A stretch of 16,614 bases of DNA from assembly GCA_002293855.1 (NCBI GenBank), contig DBEB01000049.1, positions 1 to 16,614 of the forward strand, read 5' to 3'. This DNA comes from Candidatus Falkowbacteria bacterium UBA917. GTDB taxonomy: Bacteria; Patescibacteriota; Patescibacteriia; Patescibacteriales; Patescibacteriaceae. The translations under genes were made by a program, and so were the position numbers. Below, in pieces: positions 1 to 5,442 of the stretch (position 1 is the stretch's first letter; the number at the start of each line of letters is the position of its first letter). The notes under the pieces are model-generated. The model ran no database searches, was not told the DNA's origin, and saw only the letters and a program-made list of their open reading frames with translations.

Positions 1-1154
1 TGTCCGTGATGATGTTCATCCTTGGACAGAGCCTTACCACGCTTCACAATGATCCAAGCGGCGAGCGCCGTCGTAATCGGCACCGCAATAATCAAAACGA
101 TGCTACCGACAATCGTCCGACCAATTTCCTCAGCTACTAACTCACTATTAATAATATAGAGCAAAGGCTGATTGTATTGCTGAAAGAGTAATACTAGCGG
201 AAACGACGCACCAACATAGGCAAGCACCAAAGTATTAATGAGCGACGCAATATGCTCTTTGCCCACTGACATAGAACGCTGATAGAGGTCTTTGAATTTA
301 AAATTACTATTGGCTTTTTTGAGCTCATCTACTACCGCCACCTGAGCGGTCGTAATATCATCAAGCACGCCGAGCACACCGATCAAGATTCCGCCGAGCA
401 GTAGTCCGCGCAAATTAATATTACCGCTCTCACCAAACTGCGCATATACCGCCTCCTCTGTACCAGTTCCGTAGAGATGCAGTGCATTGACCACTAGATA
501 GTCAATCAGCGCTGCAATCATAATAATCAAAACTGTCGCTAGTACCGACACGCTCGTCCGCAGGTTAAAGCCGTGCGCTAAATATATCGATACCACCGCA
601 ATAATCAAAGCACCAGTCGCACAAGCAATCACCGGATTAGCTCCACTCATAATCCATGGCACAATCAGCTTCATAATCACGGCAAAGCTAAAGAGCAGAC
701 CGAGCATCGAGCCGATTCCTTTAGCCCGCACCGTGATCAAAATCAAAGCCACAAAGATAGCGAGCAACCACCAAATAGCCTCAATCCGATAACGATCAGA
801 CACCGAATAATCTGAGTAGCCATCAGCACTCACCTTCATCACATAAACTCTCTCGCCTACTTTTAGTTTTTGTCGCTCGTCACCAGACTTGGGATAATAG
901 ATCGCTTCACGCACCTCGCCTTTCTCTGAACCTTGCGTAAACTCTACTTTCACCCTTTGAAAACTCTGGATTAATACCGGCACATTAGGATCAGTATCGA
1001 GCTTCACTGGAGCAATCTCTACTACCTTAGCTTGGTTATATTCAGTCTTGGCAATATTTGACGACGGAGCATCTACCTCTAGATTTTCTGCCGCCTGAAC
1101 CACTTGAATATTTACAGCAAACAACAACGCAAGTCCAATAATTATTTTTTTCAT
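1..1154 (-). CDS. YibE/F-family membrane protein, cut by the left window edge (C-terminus missing)
   Basis: The reading frame is open from ATG at 1154 to the left edge, giving 384 codons without a stop. It begins with a signal-peptide-like stretch (MKKIIIGLALLFAVNIQVV, then AEN). A soluble, beta-rich extracytoplasmic part of about 100 residues follows, then several hydrophobic segments. Glycine-rich membrane motifs such as GGILIGVLGVLDDITTAQ and a conserved-looking SVGKEHIASLINTLVLAYVG are what I recognise as the YibE/F family. The molecular function of that family is not established; I do not assign a substrate. The last visible residues are histidine-rich (DEHHHG), which could bind metal, and the divergent neighbour is a ZIP-like metal transporter. 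No clear Shine-Dalgarno sequence precedes the start. A weak promoter (TTGTCA 1251-1246, 17-bp spacer, TTAAAT 1228-1223) would share the control region with the ZIP gene. Confidence 0.85.
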   Translation of the reverse strand, partial: MKKIIIGLALLFAVNIQVVQAAENLEVDAPSSNIAKTEYNQAKVVEIAPVKLDTDPNVPVLIQSFQRVKVEFTQGSEKGEVREAIYYPKSGDERQKLKVGERVYVMKVSADGYSDYSVSDRYRIEAIWWLLAIFVALILITVRAKGIGSMLGLLFSFAVIMKLIVPWIMSGANPVIACATGALIIAVVSIYLAHGFNLRTSVSVLATVLIIMIAALIDYLVVNALHLYGTGTEEAVYAQFGESGNINLRGLLLGGILIGVLGVLDDITTAQVAVVDELKKANSNFKFKDLYQRSMSVGKEHIASLINTLVLAYVGASFPLVLLFQQYNQPLLYIINSELVAEEIGRTIVGSIVLIIAVPITTALAAWIIVKRGKALSKDEHHHG

Positions 1155-1172
1155 ATTTTTTACGAAGCAGAT

Positions 1173-1216
1173 CCCCTCCTTATTAAGGAGGGGTGACCGA
1201 CAGGTCGGGGTGGTCA
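1173..1216. repeat. GC-rich hairpin element, probable dispersed intergenic repeat
   Basis: A perfect 9-bp stem (CCCCTCCTT 1173-1181 pairing with 1185-1193, 3-nt loop) is followed at once by GACC-GACA-GGTC (1195-1206) and a further GGTCA at 1212-1216 that can pair with TGACC at 1194-1198. It is much richer in G/C than the surrounding intergenic DNA. The layout, a CCCTCCTT...AAGGAGGG hairpin followed by a GGTCGGGGTGG segment, resembles families of short intergenic repeats I have met in several bacterial groups; that memory is not proof. It lies inside the putative leader of the YibE/F gene. On the minus strand the stem is not followed by a T-run, so it is not a classic terminator. Confidence 0.5.
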
Positions 1217-1244
1217 TTCATTATTTAAAGCCAAATAACTAGAC

Positions 1245-1273
1245 TTGACAAACGCAACTTAGTTGCGTATACT
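1245..1273 (+). promoter_or_regulatory. Near-consensus sigma70-type promoter of the ZIP gene
   Basis: The -35 is TTGACA (1245-1250), the spacer is 17 bp and the -10 is TATACT (1268-1273). Transcription should start near 1280, giving a leader of about 100 nt before the ATG at 1381, where AGGA at 1371-1374 can serve as ribosome binding site. The whole spacer is occupied by a palindrome, listed separately. Confidence 0.8.
1252..1268. promoter_or_regulatory. 17-bp perfect palindrome filling the promoter spacer: candidate operator
   Basis: Arms ACGCAACT (1252-1259) and AGTTGCGT (1261-1268) flank a single central T. The palindrome starts just after the -35 box and touches the -10 box, so a bound dimer would block RNA polymerase. 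It also lies immediately upstream of the weak divergent promoter for the YibE/F gene and could control both. Because the downstream gene is a metal transporter, a Fur/Zur-, DtxR- or MarR/AdcR-type metalloregulator is a reasonable guess; the site does not match a consensus I can name with confidence and no regulator gene is in the window. Confidence 0.6.
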
Positions 1274-1380
1274 ATCCATAGTAACATGATTAGCGGGCTA
1301 AAACAAGTCGACTACTTAGCAATTTTAATCATTATACCAAATTAACTTAGTTCTTTCTTCATTATCACATAGGATTAACC

Positions 1381-2025
1381 ATGCAAGCAACTACATCCAT
1401 TCAGCTGCGACAATACTTAGTACCCCTGCCCTTTCTTATTGGCATGGTGCTTTGTAATCTCTTGTCACACATTCTGCCAGAAACTCTAGAACATGGCTTT
1501 AGCCTAACTATCACCGCCATTTTCTTAGCCGGCCTAGCTTTACAACATTTCTTACACAGTTTTCTCAGTCATCGAACAAGTGGCAATCAATTTCTTTGGT
1601 TCCTGCATATACACAACCTGACTGACGGCTTCGTCATCGGCCTCGCCTTCTTAAGCGGGCCAACTCTCGGCTTGTCCACTGTCTTTGCTGTGTTACTGCA
1701 TGACATCATTCACAAAATCATTGGTTTTAGCTTCTTACGAGAACAAGGCGACCAACTAATGCAGGCACTGACCAAAATCGCTAGCACCTTTATCAGTATT
1801 TTCTTGGGCGCTATCTTGGTCTTTAGCTGGCAAGCCAGTGACCAAGTTCATGAGCTAGGCAGCGCCTTTGCCGCCGGCTCTCTCAGTTATATTGTCTATC
1901 TTTTACTCAAACGCCTCTTTGGTGACAAATACGATCGAGCACTCAAAGTTATTTACTTGATACTAGGCGCTTCACTTATGCTCTTACTCATCAATCTACT
2001 TGAGTCTTTACCAGGACTACACTAA
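1381..2025 (+). CDS. ZIP-family-like divalent metal transporter
   Basis: The 214-residue product is almost entirely hydrophobic, with about seven predicted membrane segments. Two signatures point to ZIP (Zrt/Irt-like) transporters: HNLTDG (residues 78-83) matches the membrane-4 HNxxDG motif, and HDIIHK (107-112) sits where the membrane-5 HEIPHE motif is expected. These residues form the metal pathway in characterised ZIPs. The second motif is degenerate: Glu to Asp, Pro to Ile, and the final Glu to Lys. Metal choice or site number may therefore differ from zinc importers such as ZupT, and the substrate is unknown. The protein is short for the family, lacking a long cytoplasmic loop. AGGA at 1371-1374 supports the start. 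The gene stands alone, with its own strong promoter carrying a palindromic operator and a terminator directly behind it, so it is probably regulated by metal status. Confidence 0.8.
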   Translation: MQATTSIQLRQYLVPLPFLIGMVLCNLLSHILPETLEHGFSLTITAIFLAGLALQHFLHSFLSHRTSGNQFLWFLHIHNLTDGFVIGLAFLSGPTLGLSTVFAVLLHDIIHKIIGFSFLREQGDQLMQALTKIASTFISIFLGAILVFSWQASDQVHELGSAFAAGSLSYIVYLLLKRLFGDKYDRALKVIYLILGASLMLLLINLLESLPGLH

Positions 2026-2028
2026 AGC

Positions 2029-2058
2029 AAAAGCTACTCCACCAAGTAGCTTTTTTAT
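2029..2058 (+). terminator. Rho-independent terminator behind the ZIP gene
   Basis: AAGCTACT (2031-2038) pairs with AGTAGCTT (2045-2052) across a 6-nt loop and runs into six T (2051-2056). A-rich bases at 2029-2032 could let it also act weakly on minus-strand transcripts leaving the ABC1-kinase gene, which ends at 2089. Confidence 0.85.
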
Positions 2059-2088
2059 TAATCCGTCTTTACAACTAGCTCTAGCCTC

Positions 2089-3324
2089 CTAATTATCAAA
2101 GCTTTGACGATAGCTCTTGATAAATTGACGCATATCCTCCATCAAAATCGCTTTTGGATTACATTTTAAAACCATGCCATCTAGATACATCAGACTACGA
2201 ATGATCGCAAAAATACCTTTTTCAAAAACCATACCAGACACTACGCCTAGCTTGATAGTCAGCATCATTTGCTTGGTCAGAGAGACCTCGCTCACAGTCT
2301 TGCCCTCATAATCTTTGTAGAGTTCTTTAAAAGCTGTTTTAAATTTTTCAAAAGCCTCTCCCTTGATCCTGAGATCGGCCATCTCATTCAAATACTTAGC
2401 GCAGTCATCATAGCGATAATAGGACAAAGCCTCAAAGAACAAAAACAAGCCTCGACGAATTCTTTCGCCCACCTCACCAATAAAAGCCATATCTACAAAA
2501 TAAAAACGCTGACCATCATACAACAAATTACCAGGATGAATATCGCCATGAAACTTACCAGCAATAAAAATATAAAATCCTTGTAAGTAAAAAAACTTCA
2601 GCATGTCATCATAGCCAAAGCGACCTTCAGTCAATAATTGATCAACTGTCGGCGCCTTGATATATTCTGAAACCAAAATATTTTCCCCCGACAGCTCGCC
2701 ATAAATCTTTTGAAAACCCAGCATCGAGAGATCAAAAGTATCTTTGTACTCATTATAAATATTTTCTAAAATCGCCGCCCCCTTAGCCTCATTACGCAAA
2801 TCTAACTCAGTCAAAGTATAACTCTCTATATCTTCCAAAATACCCAAGGGGTTACCAACACTTTTTAATCGAGGGTTAAATTTTAAGACCAGTTTAAAAA
2901 AGCCTCGCAAACTTTTTATGTCGCTAGCAAAACGTTTTTTGAAAGCTGACTTAATAACCTTAATCACCACTTGATCATTGTTTTTTAAACGAGCTTCATA
3001 AACCTGACCAACCGAAGCTGTCGCCAAAGGCTTGTCTGCAATCTGGGCAAAGTTATCAGTAAAGCGAGCACCACCATGCTCTAACAATAAGCCCCTGACC
3101 TCTTCCATCGGGATAGGATTATTACTGCGGTATAACTTGGCTAGAGCCTGACATTTTTCTGGCGACAAAAAATCCAAACGCAAAGCATGGATTTGTCCGA
3201 TTTTAACAGCCAGTAACCCGAGCGACTGAATTTTATCCAGATCAGGTAAACCCTTTTTATAATACAGCTCGTAAACCAGCCACAACGATTGCCAAGTATT
3301 CATATTAATCTTTAGTTTGCTCAA
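2089..3324 (-). CDS. ABC1/UbiB (AarF)-family atypical protein kinase-like protein
   Basis: The 411-residue protein carries the hallmarks of the ABC1/ADCK/UbiB family in order: KxGQ (KIGQ, 41-44), the alanine-rich loop replacing the usual P-loop (PLATASVGQVYEARL, 99-113), a lysine in VIKVIK (about 122), a family-typical LDLRNEA (174-180), the catalytic loop HGDIHPGN (259-266) and the metal-binding Asp in FVDMA (278). The usual DFG reads DMA, a mild deviation. Family members are ATPases or kinase-like proteins that support isoprenoid-lipid metabolism: UbiB/COQ8 in ubiquinone synthesis, plastid ABC1K in prenyl-lipid and carotenoid turnover. The start codon lies 20 nt inside the upstream CrtI-like gene, so translation is probably coupled. 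Its partner gene suggests a role in carotenoid-like or other polyprenyl lipid metabolism; the real target is unknown. Confidence 0.88.
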   Translation of the reverse strand: MSKLKINMNTWQSLWLVYELYYKKGLPDLDKIQSLGLLAVKIGQIHALRLDFLSPEKCQALAKLYRSNNPIPMEEVRGLLLEHGGARFTDNFAQIADKPLATASVGQVYEARLKNNDQVVIKVIKSAFKKRFASDIKSLRGFFKLVLKFNPRLKSVGNPLGILEDIESYTLTELDLRNEAKGAAILENIYNEYKDTFDLSMLGFQKIYGELSGENILVSEYIKAPTVDQLLTEGRFGYDDMLKFFYLQGFYIFIAGKFHGDIHPGNLLYDGQRFYFVDMAFIGEVGERIRRGLFLFFEALSYYRYDDCAKYLNEMADLRIKGEAFEKFKTAFKELYKDYEGKTVSEVSLTKQMMLTIKLGVVSGMVFEKGIFAIIRSLMYLDGMVLKCNPKAILMEDMRQFIKSYRQSFDN

Positions 3325-4789
3325 TTAAGTCAGCAGCGATCCTGCCAGACTCCAGGATAGTTGGTAGTCCAGATCCGGGGTGCGTACCACCACCGACAAT
3401 ATAAAGACCGTCAATATTTTCAAATTTATTATGCGGCCTGAAATAAAGCATCTGACCCACAGTATGTGCTAGATTAAAAACCGCCCCCTTATAAATATAT
3501 TTATCATTCTGCCAATCAAGCGGTGTAATTATTTTCTCGACCTCGATCTGCTCTCGGATATCCTTCATCTCAGTCTCTTTTTCAATCTTATCCAAAATCA
3601 AATCCCTAAAAGACATTTTTTCTTTTTCCCAATCAATCTCACTCGTCAAGTTAGGCACCGGCACCAAAACATAAATCGTTGACTTGCCCTCTGGAGCCAA
3701 GTTCGGGTCTGTCACCGAAGCATTTTGGATATAAAAAGAAAAGTCCTTGGAAAACTTACCGGCTGATATTTCATCCACATTCTTTTTGTAGTCAGTAGCA
3801 AAAAATATATTATGATGCTCAATCGGATACACCTTTTTCAAACCCAAATACAACATAAAGGTTGAGCAAGAATACGGACTCTTGGCCAGTTTACGATTTG
3901 ACCAACTCGGCCTAGCCTTCTCTGGCACCATCTCTATCATAGCCTTGGCAAAGTCTGCATTCATAATCACAATTTCCGCTCTTTGCTCAGTCCCGTCTTC
4001 GAGTTGCACACCCACCGCCTTGCCACTTTCTACCAATAACTTCTTGACGCCAGTCTTCAAAAAAATCTTGCCACCATTTTCTTCTAGCACTTGTGCCATA
4101 GCCTCAGTGATCTTGTGAACTCCGCCCATCGGATGAAAGATACCAAAGGCATGCTCCATATAAGACAAGATAGAAAAAGGACCAGGACAAGCCCAAGGCG
4201 ACATGCCCAAATACTTAGCCTGAAAAGCCATGGAAATTCGCAAGTCCTGATGAGTAAAATATTTAGCCAGCACCTGATATAGAGTTTTAAAAACCTGCAT
4301 CGACGGTAGCGCTCTCAGAAGTTTGGGATTCAAATAACTCCACGGTTTTAGATAGGGAATCTTGAGACAAGGATACATCTTATCAAACTTGTTTTTCTGC
4401 TCCTCCAGATAGCGATCATAACCAGCCTCGTCACCAGGGAAAAGTCTGGTAATTTCTTTTCTTAATTTCTTTTTATTAAAATAGACACGGAAGTCACGTC
4501 CATCACTAAAGTGTAGTCGATACATGGTTTCCAAACGCTTCAGATCAACATAATCAGACATTTTTTTACCAGCTAGGGCAAAAACCTCTTCAAAAACTTG
4601 AGGCAACATCACAAATGTCGGCCCCAGTTCAAATACAAAACCACCAGTCCCATGAGGCGAAGTACGACCACCGACATAAGCCTGCTTTTCGTAGATAGAT
4701 ACATCGTAACCACGGCTAGCCAAAATCATACCCGAGGCAAGGCCTCCAGGACCAGCCCCGACAATAATCACTTTTTTATTTTTTTTCAT
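3305..4789 (-). CDS. CrtI/phytoene-desaturase-like FAD-dependent oxidoreductase
   Basis: From ATG at 4789 the protein is about 494 residues, typical for CrtI/CrtN/CrtO-type enzymes. It opens with an FAD dinucleotide-binding motif (VIIVGAGPGGLASG), followed by the YEKQAYVGGRT segment. It closes with the family-specific C-terminal FAD motif (GLYIVGGGTHPGSGLPTI, then ESGR). These enzymes desaturate, isomerise or oxidise carotenoid and related polyprenyl substrates at the membrane; the exact reaction cannot be read from sequence. A longer frame begins at 4816, but I prefer 4789 because MKKNKKVIIVGAG is the normal family N-terminus and it cuts the overlap with the upstream gene to 14 nt. No Shine-Dalgarno sequence is visible, in line with translational coupling. 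No phytoene synthase or other carotenoid gene is present in the window. Confidence 0.85.
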   Translation of the reverse strand: MKKNKKVIIVGAGPGGLASGMILASRGYDVSIYEKQAYVGGRTSPHGTGGFVFELGPTFVMLPQVFEEVFALAGKKMSDYVDLKRLETMYRLHFSDGRDFRVYFNKKKLRKEITRLFPGDEAGYDRYLEEQKNKFDKMYPCLKIPYLKPWSYLNPKLLRALPSMQVFKTLYQVLAKYFTHQDLRISMAFQAKYLGMSPWACPGPFSILSYMEHAFGIFHPMGGVHKITEAMAQVLEENGGKIFLKTGVKKLLVESGKAVGVQLEDGTEQRAEIVIMNADFAKAMIEMVPEKARPSWSNRKLAKSPYSCSTFMLYLGLKKVYPIEHHNIFFATDYKKNVDEISAGKFSKDFSFYIQNASVTDPNLAPEGKSTIYVLVPVPNLTSEIDWEKEKMSFRDLILDKIEKETEMKDIREQIEVEKIITPLDWQNDKYIYKGAVFNLAHTVGQMLYFRPHNKFENIDGLYIVGGGTHPGSGLPTILESGRIAADLIEQTKD

Positions 4790-4991
4790 ATTTAATAGGG
4801 CAAGTGTTCTTGCCAATCAACGCATAAAAAGCACACCACCCGACCACAGCTTCATAAATTGACAGCACCCCAGCCGCCGCCAAAAAAACTCTATCTAGCC
4901 AAGGAATATTAACTAGCAACGCAGCAATCAAACAAGCAACACCCAAAGCCAAACGGACAAAGCGATCAGTTTTACCAATATTACTTTTCAT
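4776..4991 (-). CDS. DUF2892 (YgaP-type transmembrane domain) small membrane protein
   Basis: This 71-residue protein begins MKSNIGKTDRFVRLALG, the usual DUF2892 opening. It has two hydrophobic segments (about 15-30 and 33-50), then WCAFYALIGKNTCPI, which carries the family's closing pair of cysteines. DUF2892 domains occur alone or fused to rhodanese domains, as in YgaP; their role is not settled, though links to sulfur or small-molecule handling have been proposed. It is the first gene of the operon with the CrtI-like and ABC1-like genes and overlaps the former by 14 nt. The start codon directly abuts a 25-bp palindrome, and the -10 box lies only 6 nt upstream, so the mRNA is probably leaderless. 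Confidence 0.85.
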   Translation of the reverse strand: MKSNIGKTDRFVRLALGVACLIAALLVNIPWLDRVFLAAAGVLSIYEAVVGWCAFYALIGKNTCPIKYEKK

Positions 4992-5016
4992 CTAGTATTT
5001 ATACTATAAATACTAG
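4992..5016. promoter_or_regulatory. 25-bp perfect palindrome abutting the DUF2892 start codon: candidate operator
   Basis: Arms of 12 bp (CTAGTATTTATA at 4992-5003 and its exact complement at 5005-5016) flank one central base, C5004. It covers the -10 box and most of the spacer of the operon promoter and ends at the base next to the ATG. If the transcript begins at the ATG, the palindrome is not transcribed, which argues for a protein-binding DNA site and against an RNA hairpin. An AT-rich palindrome of this kind would suit a homodimeric repressor, for example of the ArsR or MarR type; the regulator cannot be identified here. Confidence 0.7.
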
Positions 5017-5027
5017 CCTTTAGTCAA
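4998..5027 (-). promoter_or_regulatory. Promoter of the DUF2892-CrtI-ABC1 operon
   Basis: Reading the minus strand, the -35 is TTGACT (5027-5022), the spacer is 18 bp and the -10 is TATAAA (5003-4998). Six bases separate the -10 from the ATG at 4991-4989, so the expected first transcribed base is the A of the start codon, or within a base or two of it. Confidence 0.65.
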
Positions 5028-5085
5028 AGTATCTATTTAATTTTTTACTAACATTTAAGATTTAGCACCAACTCTTTTGATCCAA

Positions 5086-5116
5086 CTAAAAAACCACCCG
5101 AACTGGGTGGCTTTTT
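5086..5116 (-). terminator. Terminator of tRNA-Asp, possibly bidirectional
   Basis: The 6-bp stem CCACCC (5094-5099) and GGGTGG (5105-5110) has a 5-nt loop. On the minus strand it is followed by a T-run (complement of A5088-A5093), immediately downstream of tRNA-Asp. The other side also carries five T (5112-5116), so it may work in both directions. Confidence 0.8.
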
Positions 5117-5121
5117 ATCTG

Positions 5122-5195
5122 CGGAACGGACGGGACTCGAACCCGCGACCTCCTGCGTGACAGGCAGGCGTTCTAACCAACTGAACTACCGCTCC
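5122..5195 (-). tRNA. tRNA-Asp (anticodon GTC)
   Basis: The minus strand folds into a complete cloverleaf. The acceptor stem is GGAGCGG with CCGTTCC (one G-U pair), the D arm contains AGTTCAGTTGGTTAGA, the anticodon stem CCTGC/GCAGG holds the loop CTGTCAC with anticodon GTC, and the T arm contains GGTTCGAGTCC. The discriminator base is G. CCA is not encoded: the bases after the discriminator read CAG, so a CCA-adding enzyme is required. Length is 74 nt. A terminator follows within about 10 nt. Confidence 0.97.
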
Positions 5196-5200
5196 TATTA

Positions 5201-5230
5201 CCTCGCCACAGCTTTATGCGAAGGCGGGCT
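5201..5230. repeat. Imperfect GC-rich inverted repeat upstream of tRNA-Asp
   Basis: CCTCGCC (5201-5207) and GGCGGG (5223-5228) can pair imperfectly around a TTTATGCGAA-containing loop. The minus-strand form (CCCGCCTTCGCATAAAGC, then TGTGGCGAGG) resembles short palindromic intergenic repeats I associate with Patescibacteria genomes. It would lie in the 5' leader of the tRNA precursor. Only one copy is in the window, so repeat status is unproven. Confidence 0.35.
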
Positions 5231-5250
5231 AGCTATTAAGTTTTAAAAAA

Positions 5251-5268
5251 TCGTTAATAAATTAACGA
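5251..5268 (-). promoter_or_regulatory. Palindromic hairpin followed by a T-run in the tRNA-Asp leader
   Basis: TCGTTAAT (5251-5258) and ATTAACGA (5261-5268) form a perfect 8-bp inverted repeat with a 2-bp centre. On the minus strand it is followed by six T (complement of A5245-A5250). It has the form of a weak, AT-rich terminator or a processing hairpin between the upstream promoter (5327-5355) and tRNA-Asp. Confidence 0.4.
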
Positions 5269-5326
5269 ATCTATTGTCACGAATCCTTTGTTTTTGAAGC
5301 TTCTAGCACTTCAAAACAACAAAAAC

Positions 5327-5355
5327 ATCCTAACATTTAGAGTTTTTTTTGTCAA
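5327..5355 (-). promoter_or_regulatory. Promoter reading towards tRNA-Asp
   Basis: On the minus strand the -35 is a perfect TTGACA (5355-5350), the spacer is 17 bp and the -10 is TAGGAT (5332-5327). The predicted start, near 5320, lies about 125 nt before the mature tRNA. The intervening leader holds two inverted repeats (TTTTGAAG 5292-5299 with CTTCAAAA 5309-5316, and 5251-5268). The rest of 5356-5442 shows no gene or signal I can support. Confidence 0.6.
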
Positions 5356-5442
5356 ACTACACCTCTTACGCCCCTTGTCATCCCAGTACGGCCAAGGCAT
5401 ATAAACTCCAGCTGGCATCTTAACCCCTCAAGTCCATCATTA

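Noticed and set aside
4787..4816. Upstream start (4816) for the CrtI-like gene
   Set aside because: The extra nine residues (MARTLALLN) are not part of the conserved family N-terminus and would lie entirely within the DUF2892 coding region; MKKNKKVIIVGAG from 4789 is the better start.
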